From positions 228,129-292,128 of the forward strand of contig JAQURD010000002.1 of the NCBI GenBank assembly GCA_028749115.1: 64,000 bases of DNA. The letters run 5' to 3'. This DNA is from Acidobacteriota bacterium. GTDB taxonomy: Bacteria; Acidobacteriota; Aminicenantia; Aminicenantales; Saccharicenantaceae. This document shows, in pieces, positions 8,703-18,610 of this stretch; positions within the stretch are counted from its first letter, which is position 1; every line of letters begins with the position of its first letter. A program made the position numbers and the translations under genes. Below the pieces are notes generated by a model that saw nothing but the letters and a program-made list of their open reading frames with translations, was not told where the DNA came from and did not search any database.

Positions 8703-10315
8703 CGGTCAATCCAGGCATCCTTCAAATTCAGACAAAAAAGGCCAGCTGGTGGCGGTTTAAGATTTTTTATATACGGCTGATAGGCGGCTTGCAGCTTGAA
8801 AAAATAGAGCGGAATGGCCGGGGCCTCATTTTTCAGTAGCTCCTCTATTTGATTGAAGAGTGTTATCCGGCGCTCAAAAATACCGGTATTGCGCTGCTCA
8901 TCAAGCCAGGCATCAAGCTGGTCATGCTTATAATGAAAATAAGTCAAATTGAGGTAGGATTCAGAATAAAAAAGAGGATAAAGCAGGTATTCCGGATCCG
9001 GCACCGGCATTGACCAATCAAAATAAATCAGATATGGAGTTCGATCATTCTTTATTTCATCCAGAGACTTAATCAGCTTGAGTTGGAGGTCAATTCCGGC
9101 TGGCCGCAATTCATCTTTAAGCTCATCATATAAAATCTGAACCTGCTTCTTAAACGGAACCTCAAAATAAAGATTAACCGGTAAGCTTTTACCTGAGTTA
9201 CCCAATCCATGAGCTGCTAATCTTTCGGCGATGCGGCCAAAACTCATCTCTTCACCTGGAGGAGAAGGCAAAAAGCCAGGAAGATAAGGGGGGATATAAT
9301 CATTCAAAACCTCAGCAATATAGGCTGGAGATGATACCAGACCGCTCAATTTGCTCTTTTCTATAACCTGTCCCAGTAAACGCCTGACCTCCGGCTGGTC
9401 AAAGGGAGGCAAATGGCAGCTAAAGATAAGATAACTTACCTGTAGAGAATTACTCTCCAGAACCTGATAACTGCTTTTCGAAATTCGATGGGAACTATAG
9501 GGAACAATCTGAACCTCATCCCGGAAAAAGCTTTCTAACAAAAAATACGGACTTATTTCTATCCCGCTTAGGTAAGGCTTCCGGCTAAAATACTGCTCAT
9601 TTCTGCTCAAGCTAATCCCGATAACATTCAGCTTTGAATTTCTTAGCCAGTAATTAAATTTAAAAGGTCCAGCTCCTACTGGCCGGTCGAAAAAGCTTTT
9701 CTTATCCCTTTGAACAAGTTCGGCTGGTAAAATTTTGGCAAAAGTTGAGGCTAAAAAATATAAATTGGCCACACTTGAGTATTTCCAGTCAATTTCTATG
9801 GTCTTATCATTTATGATTTTTAGGCCAGTAACTTCACTGGCCTGACCCTGCCAGAATTCTTCACCGCCTTGAATCCTCTGAGCAAATAAATAAAAATAAG
9901 AATTGCCTTTTAGCCTGAATAGCCTTTCCAGTGAAAATTTAACATCAGCCGCTGTCACCGGCTGGCCATTATGAAAAACAGCCTTATCTCTTAAATAAAA
10001 GATTACCCTCTTGCCTCCGCTATCAATAACCCAGTAGTCAGCCAGTCCTGGAGAAATACCGATATTCTGGTCAAGCCTGAGAAGCCCTTCATACAGATTT
10101 TCCATAACCAGGGGATAACCATTACCAGCTGGATCGAGGTCAGTATTTAGAGCCTGACTATAAGTTTTTATTCTTAGAATGCCACCACGCTGCGGCTCCA
10201 CTCTGCCGCTTTGCAGGGTTATGCTGGCCAGGCCTTCAGCCGCCAGGCAAAAGAGAAACAAAACTGTCAACCGGAGGAAAAGGCAGCTCCGGCCATTTCT
10301 ACCTAACCTCTTCAT
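8699..10315 (-). CDS. Extracellular solute-binding protein family 5 (peptide/nickel type)
   Basis: PQRGGILRIKTYSQALNTDLDPAG...YEGLLRLDQNIGISPGLADYWVIDSGGKRVIFYLRDKAVFHNGQPVTAADVKFSLERL. Confidence 0.9.
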   Translation of the reverse strand: MKRLGRNGRSCLFLRLTVLFLFCLAAEGLASITLQSGRVEPQRGGILRIKTYSQALNTDLDPAGNGYPLVMENLYEGLLRLDQNIGISPGLADYWVIDSGGKRVIFYLRDKAVFHNGQPVTAADVKFSLERLFRLKGNSYFYLFAQRIQGGEEFWQGQASEVTGLKIINDKTIEIDWKYSSVANLYFLASTFAKILPAELVQRDKKSFFDRPVGAGPFKFNYWLRNSKLNVIGISLSRNEQYFSRKPYLSGIEISPYFLLESFFRDEVQIVPYSSHRISKSSYQVLESNSLQVSYLIFSCHLPPFDQPEVRRLLGQVIEKSKLSGLVSSPAYIAEVLNDYIPPYLPGFLPSPPGEEMSFGRIAERLAAHGLGNSGKSLPVNLYFEVPFKKQVQILYDELKDELRPAGIDLQLKLIKSLDEIKNDRTPYLIYFDWSMPVPDPEYLLYPLFYSESYLNLTYFHYKHDQLDAWLDEQRNTGIFERRITLFNQIEELLKNEAPAIPLYFFKLQAAYQPYIKNLKPPPAGLFCLNLKDAWIDR

Positions 10316-10355
10316 TTCTAATAAATAATAACCTAATCCCGGCTGAAAATCATCC

Positions 10356-11687
10356 TCAGCTTTTACTCAAGGTGCCGGCCACATCTTTTACCCGGTTAAA
10401 AACTCTGAAAAAATTTTGACCCCAGATTTTGGCCAGGTCTTCATCTGAATAGCCGCGCTTCATTAATTCTACGGTAACATTAATCATCTGGCTGACATCA
10501 TAGCAACCAGCCACCCCTCCCCCTCCATCAAAATCAGTTCCAAAGCCAACATAATCAACACCCACCAGCTTGACGACATGATCAATATGGTCGGCCAGAT
10601 CCTTAACAGTAGCCAGTTCAGCAGGGTATTTCCGGTTCAACTCCTGCATTTCAGCCATTATTTTTTTTCTCTGATCTTCATCCTTGATATCTCTCCAGTT
10701 ACCATATCTGACTCTGAATTCTTCGAAGGCTTTATCCCGGTCTGGATTGGGCCTGGGGGTCTTGAGATAAGCAGAAAGAAAACAGATCTGGATGACACCT
10801 CCTTTAGCGGCCAGGGCTTTAATCATATCATCTGTCAGATTTCTGGGGTTAGGGCAAATGGCCCGGCAGCAGGAATGAGAAGCCATAATTGGCGCCTGGC
10901 TGCTGGCCAGCACTTCCCAGAAGCTCTTATCAGAAGCATGAGAGATATCAATAATCATGCCCAGGCGGTTACATTCGGTTACCACCTGATGGCCAAACTG
11001 GCTCAAGCCAAGGTCTTCCGGATCATTCTCGTCAGTTGAAGAATTGCAGATGTCGTTATCAGCAGTATGACACAGGGTGATGTAACGGACCCCTTCCTCA
11101 TAGAAGTGTTTAATCAGGCTTAAATCCTGGCCAAGGGCGTAACCATTCTCTATTCCCAGGAAAGCTATCAGCCTGCCCTCTTTCTTAAATTGATAAGCAT
11201 CTTCCGGGCTAAAGGCCAGCCCAATGAGCTGGTTGTTCTCCGCTACCATTTTTTTTACCGCTTGAATCATTCTTTCTGCTTCCTGTCTGGCCATTTGATA
11301 GCCTTCTGCTGTCCTGGGCCCCTGAGGAACGAAGGCAGCAAAAAATTCCGCATCGAGTCCGCCTTCTTTCATCCGGGGTAAATCTATCTTACTGCCGCCG
11401 GGAGAATCGGCCTGGTGCCGGTCAGCCGGATTCCAGTTTCCTCTAAACAGCCTCATAGCTGTATCACAATGAGTATCAACCGTAATAATTTTCTGATGAA
11501 GAGCCCTGGCTCGCTCCAGAAACTCCTGATCACCAGGCTGGTCTGTTCTGTCAGCCTTAGCTGGAGAAATAGAAAAAAGAATCATGAAGAAAACTCCTGT
11601 CAGCAAGAACTTTCTGGCCGTCATCATATTATTTCCTTTCATTTCATTGTTTACTTCTTGTTTTTTCTTTGGCTTATGAAGGGACAA
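10356..11687 (-). CDS. Membrane dipeptidase (peptidase M19)
   Basis: VDTHCDTAMRLF, GIENGYAL, ITLCHTADNDICNS, DISHASDKSFWEVL, ASHSCCRAICPNPRNLTDDMI, GFGTDFDGGGG; start may lie nearer 11642. Confidence 0.93.
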   Translation of the reverse strand: MSLHKPKKKQEVNNEMKGNNMMTARKFLLTGVFFMILFSISPAKADRTDQPGDQEFLERARALHQKIITVDTHCDTAMRLFRGNWNPADRHQADSPGGSKIDLPRMKEGGLDAEFFAAFVPQGPRTAEGYQMARQEAERMIQAVKKMVAENNQLIGLAFSPEDAYQFKKEGRLIAFLGIENGYALGQDLSLIKHFYEEGVRYITLCHTADNDICNSSTDENDPEDLGLSQFGHQVVTECNRLGMIIDISHASDKSFWEVLASSQAPIMASHSCCRAICPNPRNLTDDMIKALAAKGGVIQICFLSAYLKTPRPNPDRDKAFEEFRVRYGNWRDIKDEDQRKKIMAEMQELNRKYPAELATVKDLADHIDHVVKLVGVDYVGFGTDFDGGGGVAGCYDVSQMINVTVELMKRGYSDEDLAKIWGQNFFRVFNRVKDVAGTLSKS

Positions 11688-12070
11688 CTGATTCAGGCTG
11701 CCTGTCTTTTAAACCGCCAGTCAACAGGAATGTTCTTAACCTCACCAGGCAAACCGGCAGTTTCCTGCTGGAGATGGTAAAAGCCAAAAGAGAATCTTCG
11801 GCCCCCAGAATAACCTTCTTATCAGCACCAGCTATTAATTTATCAGATAAATTAATCATGCCAGAGTAATTTTATCACCCTATAAGTTAATTGTTAAAGG
11901 GGAATTTTCTTCTTATAAAACTTCTCAAAGCCAGACAGCCCGGGGAATAAAACACATTCAAAAACGATAACCGGCCAGTCATAAGAACTGAGTTCAATCT
12001 ATAAAAAAAATCCTCTGTTTATCTCTTTAAGAAAATCTGTTAAGATTTATCAAATAATAAGGAGGCTACG

Positions 12071-12139
12071 GTGCTTAGTTTGCCAGTGAGGGCTTTCCAG
12101 CCCTTATTTGTATTATTCTTATTTAAAAGACAGGGTTAA
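12071..12139 (+). other. Short upstream ORF (candidate leader peptide)
   Basis: AAGGAGG SD followed by GTG: (M/V)LSLPVRAFQPLFVLFLFKRQG stop; stop lies 7 nt before ATG 12147. Confidence 0.3.
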
Positions 12140-12146
12140 AGGCCTG

Positions 12147-12893
12147 ATGTCAGATCTTGATTTCCTTACTCAGTTACCGCTGAAGAAGACCAGAAGAGCC
12201 AGGCGGGTGCGGGTATTTATTCTCTTACTCGAAATCATCCTGGTGATGGGGCTGATGATCGCCTGGATATCTTCAAGTGCTATCAGACAAAACAAAAGCC
12301 TGTGGGTCCTCTTTTTCTATTGTTTCCCGTCAGAATTTCTGATTTCTTTTGTACCTCATGAACCAGTCATACTTTTCTTTAGCAAATATTATAGTGCCCT
12401 GACGGTGGCCGCCGTTTCTCTGGCTGGTACTATTCTGGCTGAAGCTCTTGATTATTCAACTATCAAAATGATAGAAGAATTCAAATTACTGTCGAAGGCA
12501 CAGAAAAGCGCCCTGGTGGACAGGCTGGTCAAGGCCTTTGGCCGGCGTCCTTATCTGGCTCTCTGGATAGCAGCTTTCTTGCCCGTCCCTTTCTACCCTT
12601 TCCGTTTTTTAACCGTCATGACTAATCTGCCGCTGGCGGGTTATCTGGCCGTTATTATTACTGCCCGCTTTCCCAAGTTTTTAATTCTGGCTCTGGTTGG
12701 AAGTGTCTTAAAGATACCAGATTCGGTGATTGTTGGCTTTTTCCTGGTTATGATTCTGGCTGCTTATCTGCCCAATGTCAGATTTTATAAAAACCGGAAA
12801 AAGGCTAAAGCCAACAGCAGAGAAGCACCCGCAGCGATAAAGCCATGCCCGGATAGTCAAGAGACCTTAGCTGATTCAAAGCCAGGTCTTTGA
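12147..12893 (+). CDS. VTT/DedA-like (SNARE-associated) membrane protein
   Basis: MSDLDFLTQLPLKK..., FLISFVPHEPVILFFSKYY, RPYLALWIAAFLPVPFYPFRFLTVMTNLPLAGYLAVIITARFPKFLI. Confidence 0.65.
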   Translation: MSDLDFLTQLPLKKTRRARRVRVFILLLEIILVMGLMIAWISSSAIRQNKSLWVLFFYCFPSEFLISFVPHEPVILFFSKYYSALTVAAVSLAGTILAEALDYSTIKMIEEFKLLSKAQKSALVDRLVKAFGRRPYLALWIAAFLPVPFYPFRFLTVMTNLPLAGYLAVIITARFPKFLILALVGSVLKIPDSVIVGFFLVMILAAYLPNVRFYKNRKKAKANSREAPAAIKPCPDSQETLADSKPGL

Positions 12894-12952
12894 CAGGCCA
12901 TCTCAGGCATGATATAAAAACTAAAAATAAAATATCAGGTTTGACTTTCTAG

Positions 12953-13921
12953 ATGGCAGAAATGGAAGAAAAAAAATCAGAACTGAATAAAAAAATTGTT
13001 CATATTATCAATCCCTCGGCCGCCAATAGACGCTGGAAGAGACGCAGGCGCCTGCGGGCCAAATTGATGGAACAATTACCTGGGAAATTCCTTGATGCTC
13101 CCCAGAGTAAAGAAGAAACAGTCGTTATGACCAGGAAAATCTGCGAGGAAGCTGACCTGGTAGTGGCAGTTGGCGGTGATGGGACGATAGCCGATGTCCT
13201 CCAGGGTATCTTTGAATCTCCCCGCAGGCAGGAAGTCACCTTCGGTGTTATCCCCTTCGGCAGCGGCAACGCTTTTAGAAAATCCCTTGGCCTTCCCTGC
13301 CACCCCTTTAAGGCCATAAAATACCTGTTAGAAGGAGATGCCCTGACTGTTGATCTGATGCAGATAGAAGGCCAGGTAGCCGGCTTCACCAGCGTTGGTT
13401 CAACGGCGGCGGTGACTGGAGAAAAAATAAGACATTCAACTCCCGGGCTCATCGGCCATCTAGTGGCTGCCAGGAAGCTTCTTTTTTATAAAAGAGATGA
13501 AAAAATTATTGAACTTTACGATGGCTTTGATCAAGATGGGAATAAATTCGATTATTTAAAATTTTCTTCACGCTTTCTCGATGCTGTCATCGGCAAGTTC
13601 AATTATTTTGGCTATAGCTGGCTGGTAGCTCCTGAAGCTCGCCTGAATGACGGTTACCTTGATCTTGTCCTGTTTGAAATGTCTCCACTGCTTTATATTC
13701 TTTCCTTCCCTCTAACTTACTTTGGTCTTATTCAGAAAAAGCTGCGTCATTTCAAAGCCAGGGAAATAATCATCAAAGGCCGGGATCTTGATGTCCAGTA
13801 TAACGGCGAGTATTTGAATACTTTATCAACAGTCAAAGCCAGGGTCTTGCCGGCCGCTCTTAGAGTCATGGCCAACAAGGAAAAGGCTGAACGTTTCCTG
13901 GTTAAGGCCGAAGATTCTTAA
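12953..13921 (+). CDS. Diacylglycerol/sphingosine kinase family lipid kinase
   Basis: IINPSAANRRWKRR, VVAVGGDGTIADVLQGI, FGVIPFGSGNAFRKSLGLP. Confidence 0.9.
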   Translation: MAEMEEKKSELNKKIVHIINPSAANRRWKRRRRLRAKLMEQLPGKFLDAPQSKEETVVMTRKICEEADLVVAVGGDGTIADVLQGIFESPRRQEVTFGVIPFGSGNAFRKSLGLPCHPFKAIKYLLEGDALTVDLMQIEGQVAGFTSVGSTAAVTGEKIRHSTPGLIGHLVAARKLLFYKRDEKIIELYDGFDQDGNKFDYLKFSSRFLDAVIGKFNYFGYSWLVAPEARLNDGYLDLVLFEMSPLLYILSFPLTYFGLIQKKLRHFKAREIIIKGRDLDVQYNGEYLNTLSTVKARVLPAALRVMANKEKAERFLVKAEDS

Positions 13922-14181
13922 CCCTGAAAGATTATCAGGTAGAGAAATAGCCAGTCAATTTTCTCAGGTGCCAGAGCCAGGCCTGACCGAGAGAAAGCCC
14001 AAAACAGCAGGACAGTTATGATAACCTTTTTCCAGCGAGAAAACTTTCCAGTCTTCATCGAATTTTTGTTATCTTATTTAGTTTTCCCGGGAGGCCAGAA
14101 GCCCCGACAGCAAAAAATTGAATTAAGCCAGTTTTAAAATTATAATTCCGGGTGATTCGATTTCAGGCCAGAAGAGCTAAC

Positions 14182-15204
14182 ATGACCATCGGTCTGACGG
14201 GAGGAACAGGTTTCATTGGTCAGGTTCTGCTTGAAAAACTGGTGACTGAAGGTCAATCGGTCCGCTTGATCATCAGAAAAGGCAGCTCAGCCCGGCTAGC
14301 TAAGAAACTTTCTGTCGAAACGGCTACCGCTAACCTCAATGAGGTGAATAGCCTGAAGGCGGCTCTTGACGGCTGCTGTCAGGTTTATCACCTGGCCGCC
14401 CTGGCTAAAAATTTTGACCCCAGGCCAGAAAATTTCTACCGGGTAAATGTTGATGGTTTCCGCTCTTTGCTTGAAGCCGCCCTGGCGGCCGGTGTTAAAC
14501 GGGTAGTCTTTGTTAGCTCATCAGTTGTCAAGGGGCCAAGCAGCCAGGAACCTGTGTCAGAAAACAGTACCAGGCCTGATATCTCCTTTTTTACTGACTA
14601 TGAAAAAAGCAAAGCTCTGGCCGAAAAAATAATTCCTAAATATCTCGACCGGGGGTTAGAAGTAGTTATAGCCAGACCAACCAGAGTTTATGGGCCAGGT
14701 CAATTGACCGAAGCAAACTCGGTTACCAGGATGATCAGGAGCTATTTAAAATACAGAATCTGTTTGATTCTTAACCGGGGCCAGGAAATTGGCAATTATG
14801 TTTATGTGGATGATGTAGCTGAAGGTTTGCAGCTAACGATGGACAAAGGCAGGCCGGGCGAAGGCTATATTCTCGGCGGCCAGAATGTTTCTCTCAGGGA
14901 ATTCTACAATCTATTGGAGGAAATATCAGGTCGTAAAGCTCTCCGGCTGAAGATAAGCACTTCCTTAGCCATAACCATAGCTAAGCTGGAGACAATTAAA
15001 GCCAGAAAGTTAGGCCTTTATCCTCTTATCACCACCGGCTGGGTGAAGACTTTCCTGGAAAATTGGGCTTTCTCCCATCAAAAAGCCAGGGAAGAACTGG
15101 GTTACCAGCCAAGAAACCTCAGGCAGGGACTGCGTTTAACCTGCAACTGGCTTGGTTATTTAAATAAAAGGCAGAAATCGCCGGAAACCGGAGACGATGA
15201 GTAA
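14182..15204 (+). CDS. NAD-dependent epimerase/dehydratase (extended SDR)
   Basis: MTIGLTGGTGFIGQVLLEKL, VYHLAALAKNF, YEKSKALAEKI; start at ATG 14182. Confidence 0.9.
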   Translation: MTIGLTGGTGFIGQVLLEKLVTEGQSVRLIIRKGSSARLAKKLSVETATANLNEVNSLKAALDGCCQVYHLAALAKNFDPRPENFYRVNVDGFRSLLEAALAAGVKRVVFVSSSVVKGPSSQEPVSENSTRPDISFFTDYEKSKALAEKIIPKYLDRGLEVVIARPTRVYGPGQLTEANSVTRMIRSYLKYRICLILNRGQEIGNYVYVDDVAEGLQLTMDKGRPGEGYILGGQNVSLREFYNLLEEISGRKALRLKISTSLAITIAKLETIKARKLGLYPLITTGWVKTFLENWAFSHQKAREELGYQPRNLRQGLRLTCNWLGYLNKRQKSPETGDDE

Positions 15205-15895
15205 ACCATTATTAGCAGATAGCCATCCCAAAGCAACGACCATTCTTCTTCTAACGCCTGTTCTCCTGACCGTTTACAGCTATTTTGGCCTGCCAGAATT
15301 TTACGATGCCCATTTAATTAAATACTCCCAGCCATCCCTGCTTTCTGGCTTTTATCGTGATTATTATAATTTTTTGGCGGCCTTTTTCCTTTTCCTGCTG
15401 ATTCCCGGCCTGTTGATAAAACTTGGTTTTCATGAAAAGTTTAAAGGCTATGGCTTCCGGGCAGGAGATTATAAATTTGGACTGAAGGCAATAGCTTTTT
15501 CACTGCCTGTAGTCTTGATAACAGCCTGGCTTCCAAGCCGTCAGCTTGATTTCCAGCAGGAATATTCTGCCTTTGTGAATAACCCGCTTACCTTGAAAAC
15601 TTTCGTTATTTATGCCACCGCTTTTTTTCTCTATTACCTGGCCTTTGAGTTTTTTTTCAGGGGTTTTCTTCTTCAGGGCCTCAAGCCGGTTTTCGGCTCT
15701 TTCTATAGTCTTTTGATTCAGACTATACCTTGTTGCCTGGTTCATCTAGGTAAGCCCCTGAATGAAGTTCTGGCAGCCATTGCCGCCAGTCTGATATTTG
15801 GTTACCTGGCTCTGCGGACTGAATCACTCTGGTATGGGATAGTGATTCACTGGCTCATCGGGATTTTTCTTGTTCTGTTCATCGGGCTAAGCTGA
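15197..15895 (+). CDS. CPBP family intramembrane metalloprotease
   Basis: Multi-TM with FEFFFRGFLLQGL and IPCCLVHLGKPLNEVLAAIAASLIFGYLALRT. Confidence 0.85.
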   Translation: MSKPLLADSHPKATTILLLTPVLLTVYSYFGLPEFYDAHLIKYSQPSLLSGFYRDYYNFLAAFFLFLLIPGLLIKLGFHEKFKGYGFRAGDYKFGLKAIAFSLPVVLITAWLPSRQLDFQQEYSAFVNNPLTLKTFVIYATAFFLYYLAFEFFFRGFLLQGLKPVFGSFYSLLIQTIPCCLVHLGKPLNEVLAAIAASLIFGYLALRTESLWYGIVIHWLIGIFLVLFIGLS

Positions 15896-16778
15896 ACTTA
15901 CTGGCTTTTCTTTTATCAATCAGCCCGGTAGCTAAAAGGGCTATCACCCCGATAATGATGCCAGCTATAATATCAACGACATAATGATACTGGCCATAAA
16001 CTGTGCTTAAGAAAAAAAGCAGGATTAGAGGAAAAATCAAAGAGAAAGTTTTGCGGCCTGCCTTGAACGAAAAATAAATCATAACTGTGCCGGCTGCACA
16101 GTGGGCCGAGGGAAAAGAGCCCCCCTGGAATTGACCCCAGGCTTCGACCTGGTTCATTAACCAGCGAAAAAAATAGCCGGGAGCCTGGTGGAGATCACCA
16201 AAATAAAATCTTGGGCTGGTGGCCGGGAAAATAATAAATAATATAAAGCAGACCAGATAGGCCAGGCCAAGACTAAAAATGTAAAGATCTGACTGTTGCC
16301 GGCCCCTCTGCCTGAAAAGCAGATAGGCTAAAATGGCTACCAGAGGAAGATAGGCGACATAAGATAGCATCATGATTTCCGTCAGCCACGGCCGGTAAAG
16401 GCCAGTTACCCATTGATTGGGGCTAACACCAAAAATAGCCAGGTCGAGAGAAGCCAGAAAGCCATCACATGAAGTTGAAGTGATTAATCGGATGAGACTA
16501 CCGGCCAGCTTGTAAAGATAAGCATAAGCGGCCAGTGGTGAAGCTGAAAGCAAAAAGACTACGACTGGTTTGTTCTGATATTTGTGTTGCCAGTCTGACA
16601 ACTTTAAAAAAAGTAAAATTAATATTATATTTAGCGGCAAAAAATATATAGCTTGACTTCGAAGTAAAAAATAATCAATAACAGCCAGCACAGAAAAGAT
16701 AAGAAGAGAAAACACCACCAGCTTCTCGCCAGGAGTCAGGTGATTGAGCTTTGCTGCCACTTCTTTTTTCCCCAGCAT
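15879..16778 (-). CDS. PAP2 superfamily (AUR1/IPC-synthase-like) membrane protein
   Basis: FPATSPRFYFGD, GGSFPSAHCAAGTVMIYFS, YGQYHYVVDIIAGIIIG. Confidence 0.85.
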   Translation of the reverse strand: MLGKKEVAAKLNHLTPGEKLVVFSLLIFSVLAVIDYFLLRSQAIYFLPLNIILILLFLKLSDWQHKYQNKPVVVFLLSASPLAAYAYLYKLAGSLIRLITSTSCDGFLASLDLAIFGVSPNQWVTGLYRPWLTEIMMLSYVAYLPLVAILAYLLFRQRGRQQSDLYIFSLGLAYLVCFILFIIFPATSPRFYFGDLHQAPGYFFRWLMNQVEAWGQFQGGSFPSAHCAAGTVMIYFSFKAGRKTFSLIFPLILLFFLSTVYGQYHYVVDIIAGIIIGVIALLATGLIDKRKASKFSLAR

Positions 16779-16793
16779 TGTCCAATTTAGCAG

Positions 16794-17210
16794 CTAATCT
16801 CTTACTGTTCTTATTTCAATTCTGGGCGGACTGGCCAGATGGGCCTTGACCAGGCATTGGTCAGCCGCTCTAACTGCTGCCTCCCGGTATTTTTCCGGAA
16901 AACTCCCTGGCAGGTGTATATCTATTTTTATATTTTCCACCAGTTTCGAGTCTGGGGTTCTTTCAGGCAATACAGTCAGATAGACTCTATCCAGCGGGAG
17001 CTGCCGCTGCTTCAAAAAACTCAACACATAATATCCAGCACAGGTGGCGATGGAAGCCAGAAAAAGATCAAAAGGAGAAGGGGCTGTGCCTTGCCCTCCT
17101 GCCTTAACTGGCTGGTCAGTTAAGATGACCTGACCTTTATATTCAGCCTTTACCTTCGCCTGGCCAGCAAAGGTAACTCTAATTTCCTGCTCACTCATCC
17201 TCTCCTCCAA
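16794..17210 (-). CDS. OsmC family protein
   Basis: APSPFDLFLASIATCAGYYVLSFLKQRQLPLD, second Cys in DQCLVKAHL. Confidence 0.9.
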   Translation of the reverse strand: MEERMSEQEIRVTFAGQAKVKAEYKGQVILTDQPVKAGGQGTAPSPFDLFLASIATCAGYYVLSFLKQRQLPLDRVYLTVLPERTPDSKLVENIKIDIHLPGSFPEKYREAAVRAADQCLVKAHLASPPRIEIRTVRD

Positions 17211-17264
17211 TTTCTATTTTGATTATTCTACACTTTCTCCTGAAAAACCGAAAGTTAAAGAAAG

Positions 17265-17375
17265 ATGAAAGCAGAACAGCTCAGCAGGAAGATGATTGCC
17301 GATATTTTTCTTTACCTGATCCTCATCACTCTCCTTATCAGCCTTAATCACCTCTCTCCTATCTGGCCCCGCTGA
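17265..17375 (+). CDS. Possible small single-TM protein (36 aa)
   Basis: MKAEQLSRKMIADIFLYLILITLLISLNHLSPIWPR, SD-like AAAGAAAG. Confidence 0.25.
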   Translation: MKAEQLSRKMIADIFLYLILITLLISLNHLSPIWPR

Positions 17376-17733
17376 TTTCTGGCCGGGTTCACCGTAACCA
17401 GGGGATATATTCTTTCATTAAAGGCTCAATTCCTTTGCTTAAAGAGTTTCAATAAAACTCTTATGGAAGTATCCCGGCTTTTTTAAGTATAGAGCTTATA
17501 AATCTCCGGGCTTCTACTACCCCTGTCCTTATGGCCGGCTGTCCTGCAGGTTGGGACCAGACGTACTACTCCACCATCTACCCTGAATATCATCTAGTCA
17601 TCTGGCTGAGTATAAGGTTGACATGGCAGGCCCGTTTTATTTAAGATTAGACAACAATTTGATCCCTCAGGGAGATGCCTTATAAAATTAAGGAAGATTA
17701 ATAGCGGGTTTAAAACACTGGAAGGAGGTTCTT

Positions 17734-18357
17734 ATGAAAAAGTTTATTACTTCTGTGGTTGTGGTTTGTTTTCTTTTCCTGCTGGCTGGCCGGGCTACTT
17801 CCGAAGCCGGAATTCAATTCGGCCTTCGCGGAGGCGTCAATTCAGCTAAATTAACTGGAGCCGATGCCAGCGACCTGGAAGGAACTATTAAAAATAAAGC
17901 CGGACTGGTCGCCGGTGTTTTCCTGGCTATCAATCTCGGAAAAATTATTACCATTGAGCCTGAGGTTCTTTATACCATGAAGGGATCAAAAGTGGAAAAT
18001 ATTCAGGGTGAGTATACTGGAAAAATTTACGGTGACTATCTGGAAATCCCTGTCTTGTTAAAAATTAGAATTCCAGCCCATGGTGTGCAGCCCACCATAT
18101 TTGCCGGTCCATCAGTTGGCTTCAAACTCAGAGAAAAATTTAGCAATGATAGCGGCGACGTCACGCCGGAAGAAAAACTTCTGGCTAATAACGATTATGG
18201 AGCTGTCTTTGGAGCCGGCCTTGATTTTGGCCGGCACTTTATGATTGATATCCGCTATAGCCTTGGCTTGAAAAAAGTTTCAACGATAATTGATGGCGAA
18301 ACATCAACCGACCTGAAAAATGGTGTTTGGTCAGCTACCATTGGCCTGGCCTTTTAA
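17734..18357 (+). CDS. Outer membrane beta-barrel (porin-like) protein
   Basis: Signal peptide, GIQFGLRGGVNSAKL, alternating beta pattern, C-terminal GVWSATIGLAF; GGAGG SD. Confidence 0.85.
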   Translation: MKKFITSVVVVCFLFLLAGRATSEAGIQFGLRGGVNSAKLTGADASDLEGTIKNKAGLVAGVFLAINLGKIITIEPEVLYTMKGSKVENIQGEYTGKIYGDYLEIPVLLKIRIPAHGVQPTIFAGPSVGFKLREKFSNDSGDVTPEEKLLANNDYGAVFGAGLDFGRHFMIDIRYSLGLKKVSTIIDGETSTDLKNGVWSATIGLAF

Positions 18358-18610
18358 ACCAGCTAATTTCTCTGTCTGCTGTCGATATCGGCTAATATTT
18401 AGTTCTATGGTCAGAACAAAAAATCCGGAGAGGTGCCCTGTATCCCTCAGGCCTGTTATCTATTGAAAGATAATTAGCCAGCTGAATCTGTCCTATTCCC
18501 GGACTGCCTGAATATTGCCCTGAATCGTTCTCTCCACAATAATAGATGATTTCCCTAAGGAAGATGGGACAACCAGGACATGGGTCTATTTTTGATAAGT
18601 TTCTAGTGCT

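Noticed and set aside
10578-11039. 153-aa + ORF antisense to the M19 dipeptidase
   Set aside because: Shadow ORF; the minus frame carries clear M19 motifs
13000-13452. 150-aa minus ORF antisense to the lipid kinase
   Set aside because: Shadow ORF over a well-supported gene
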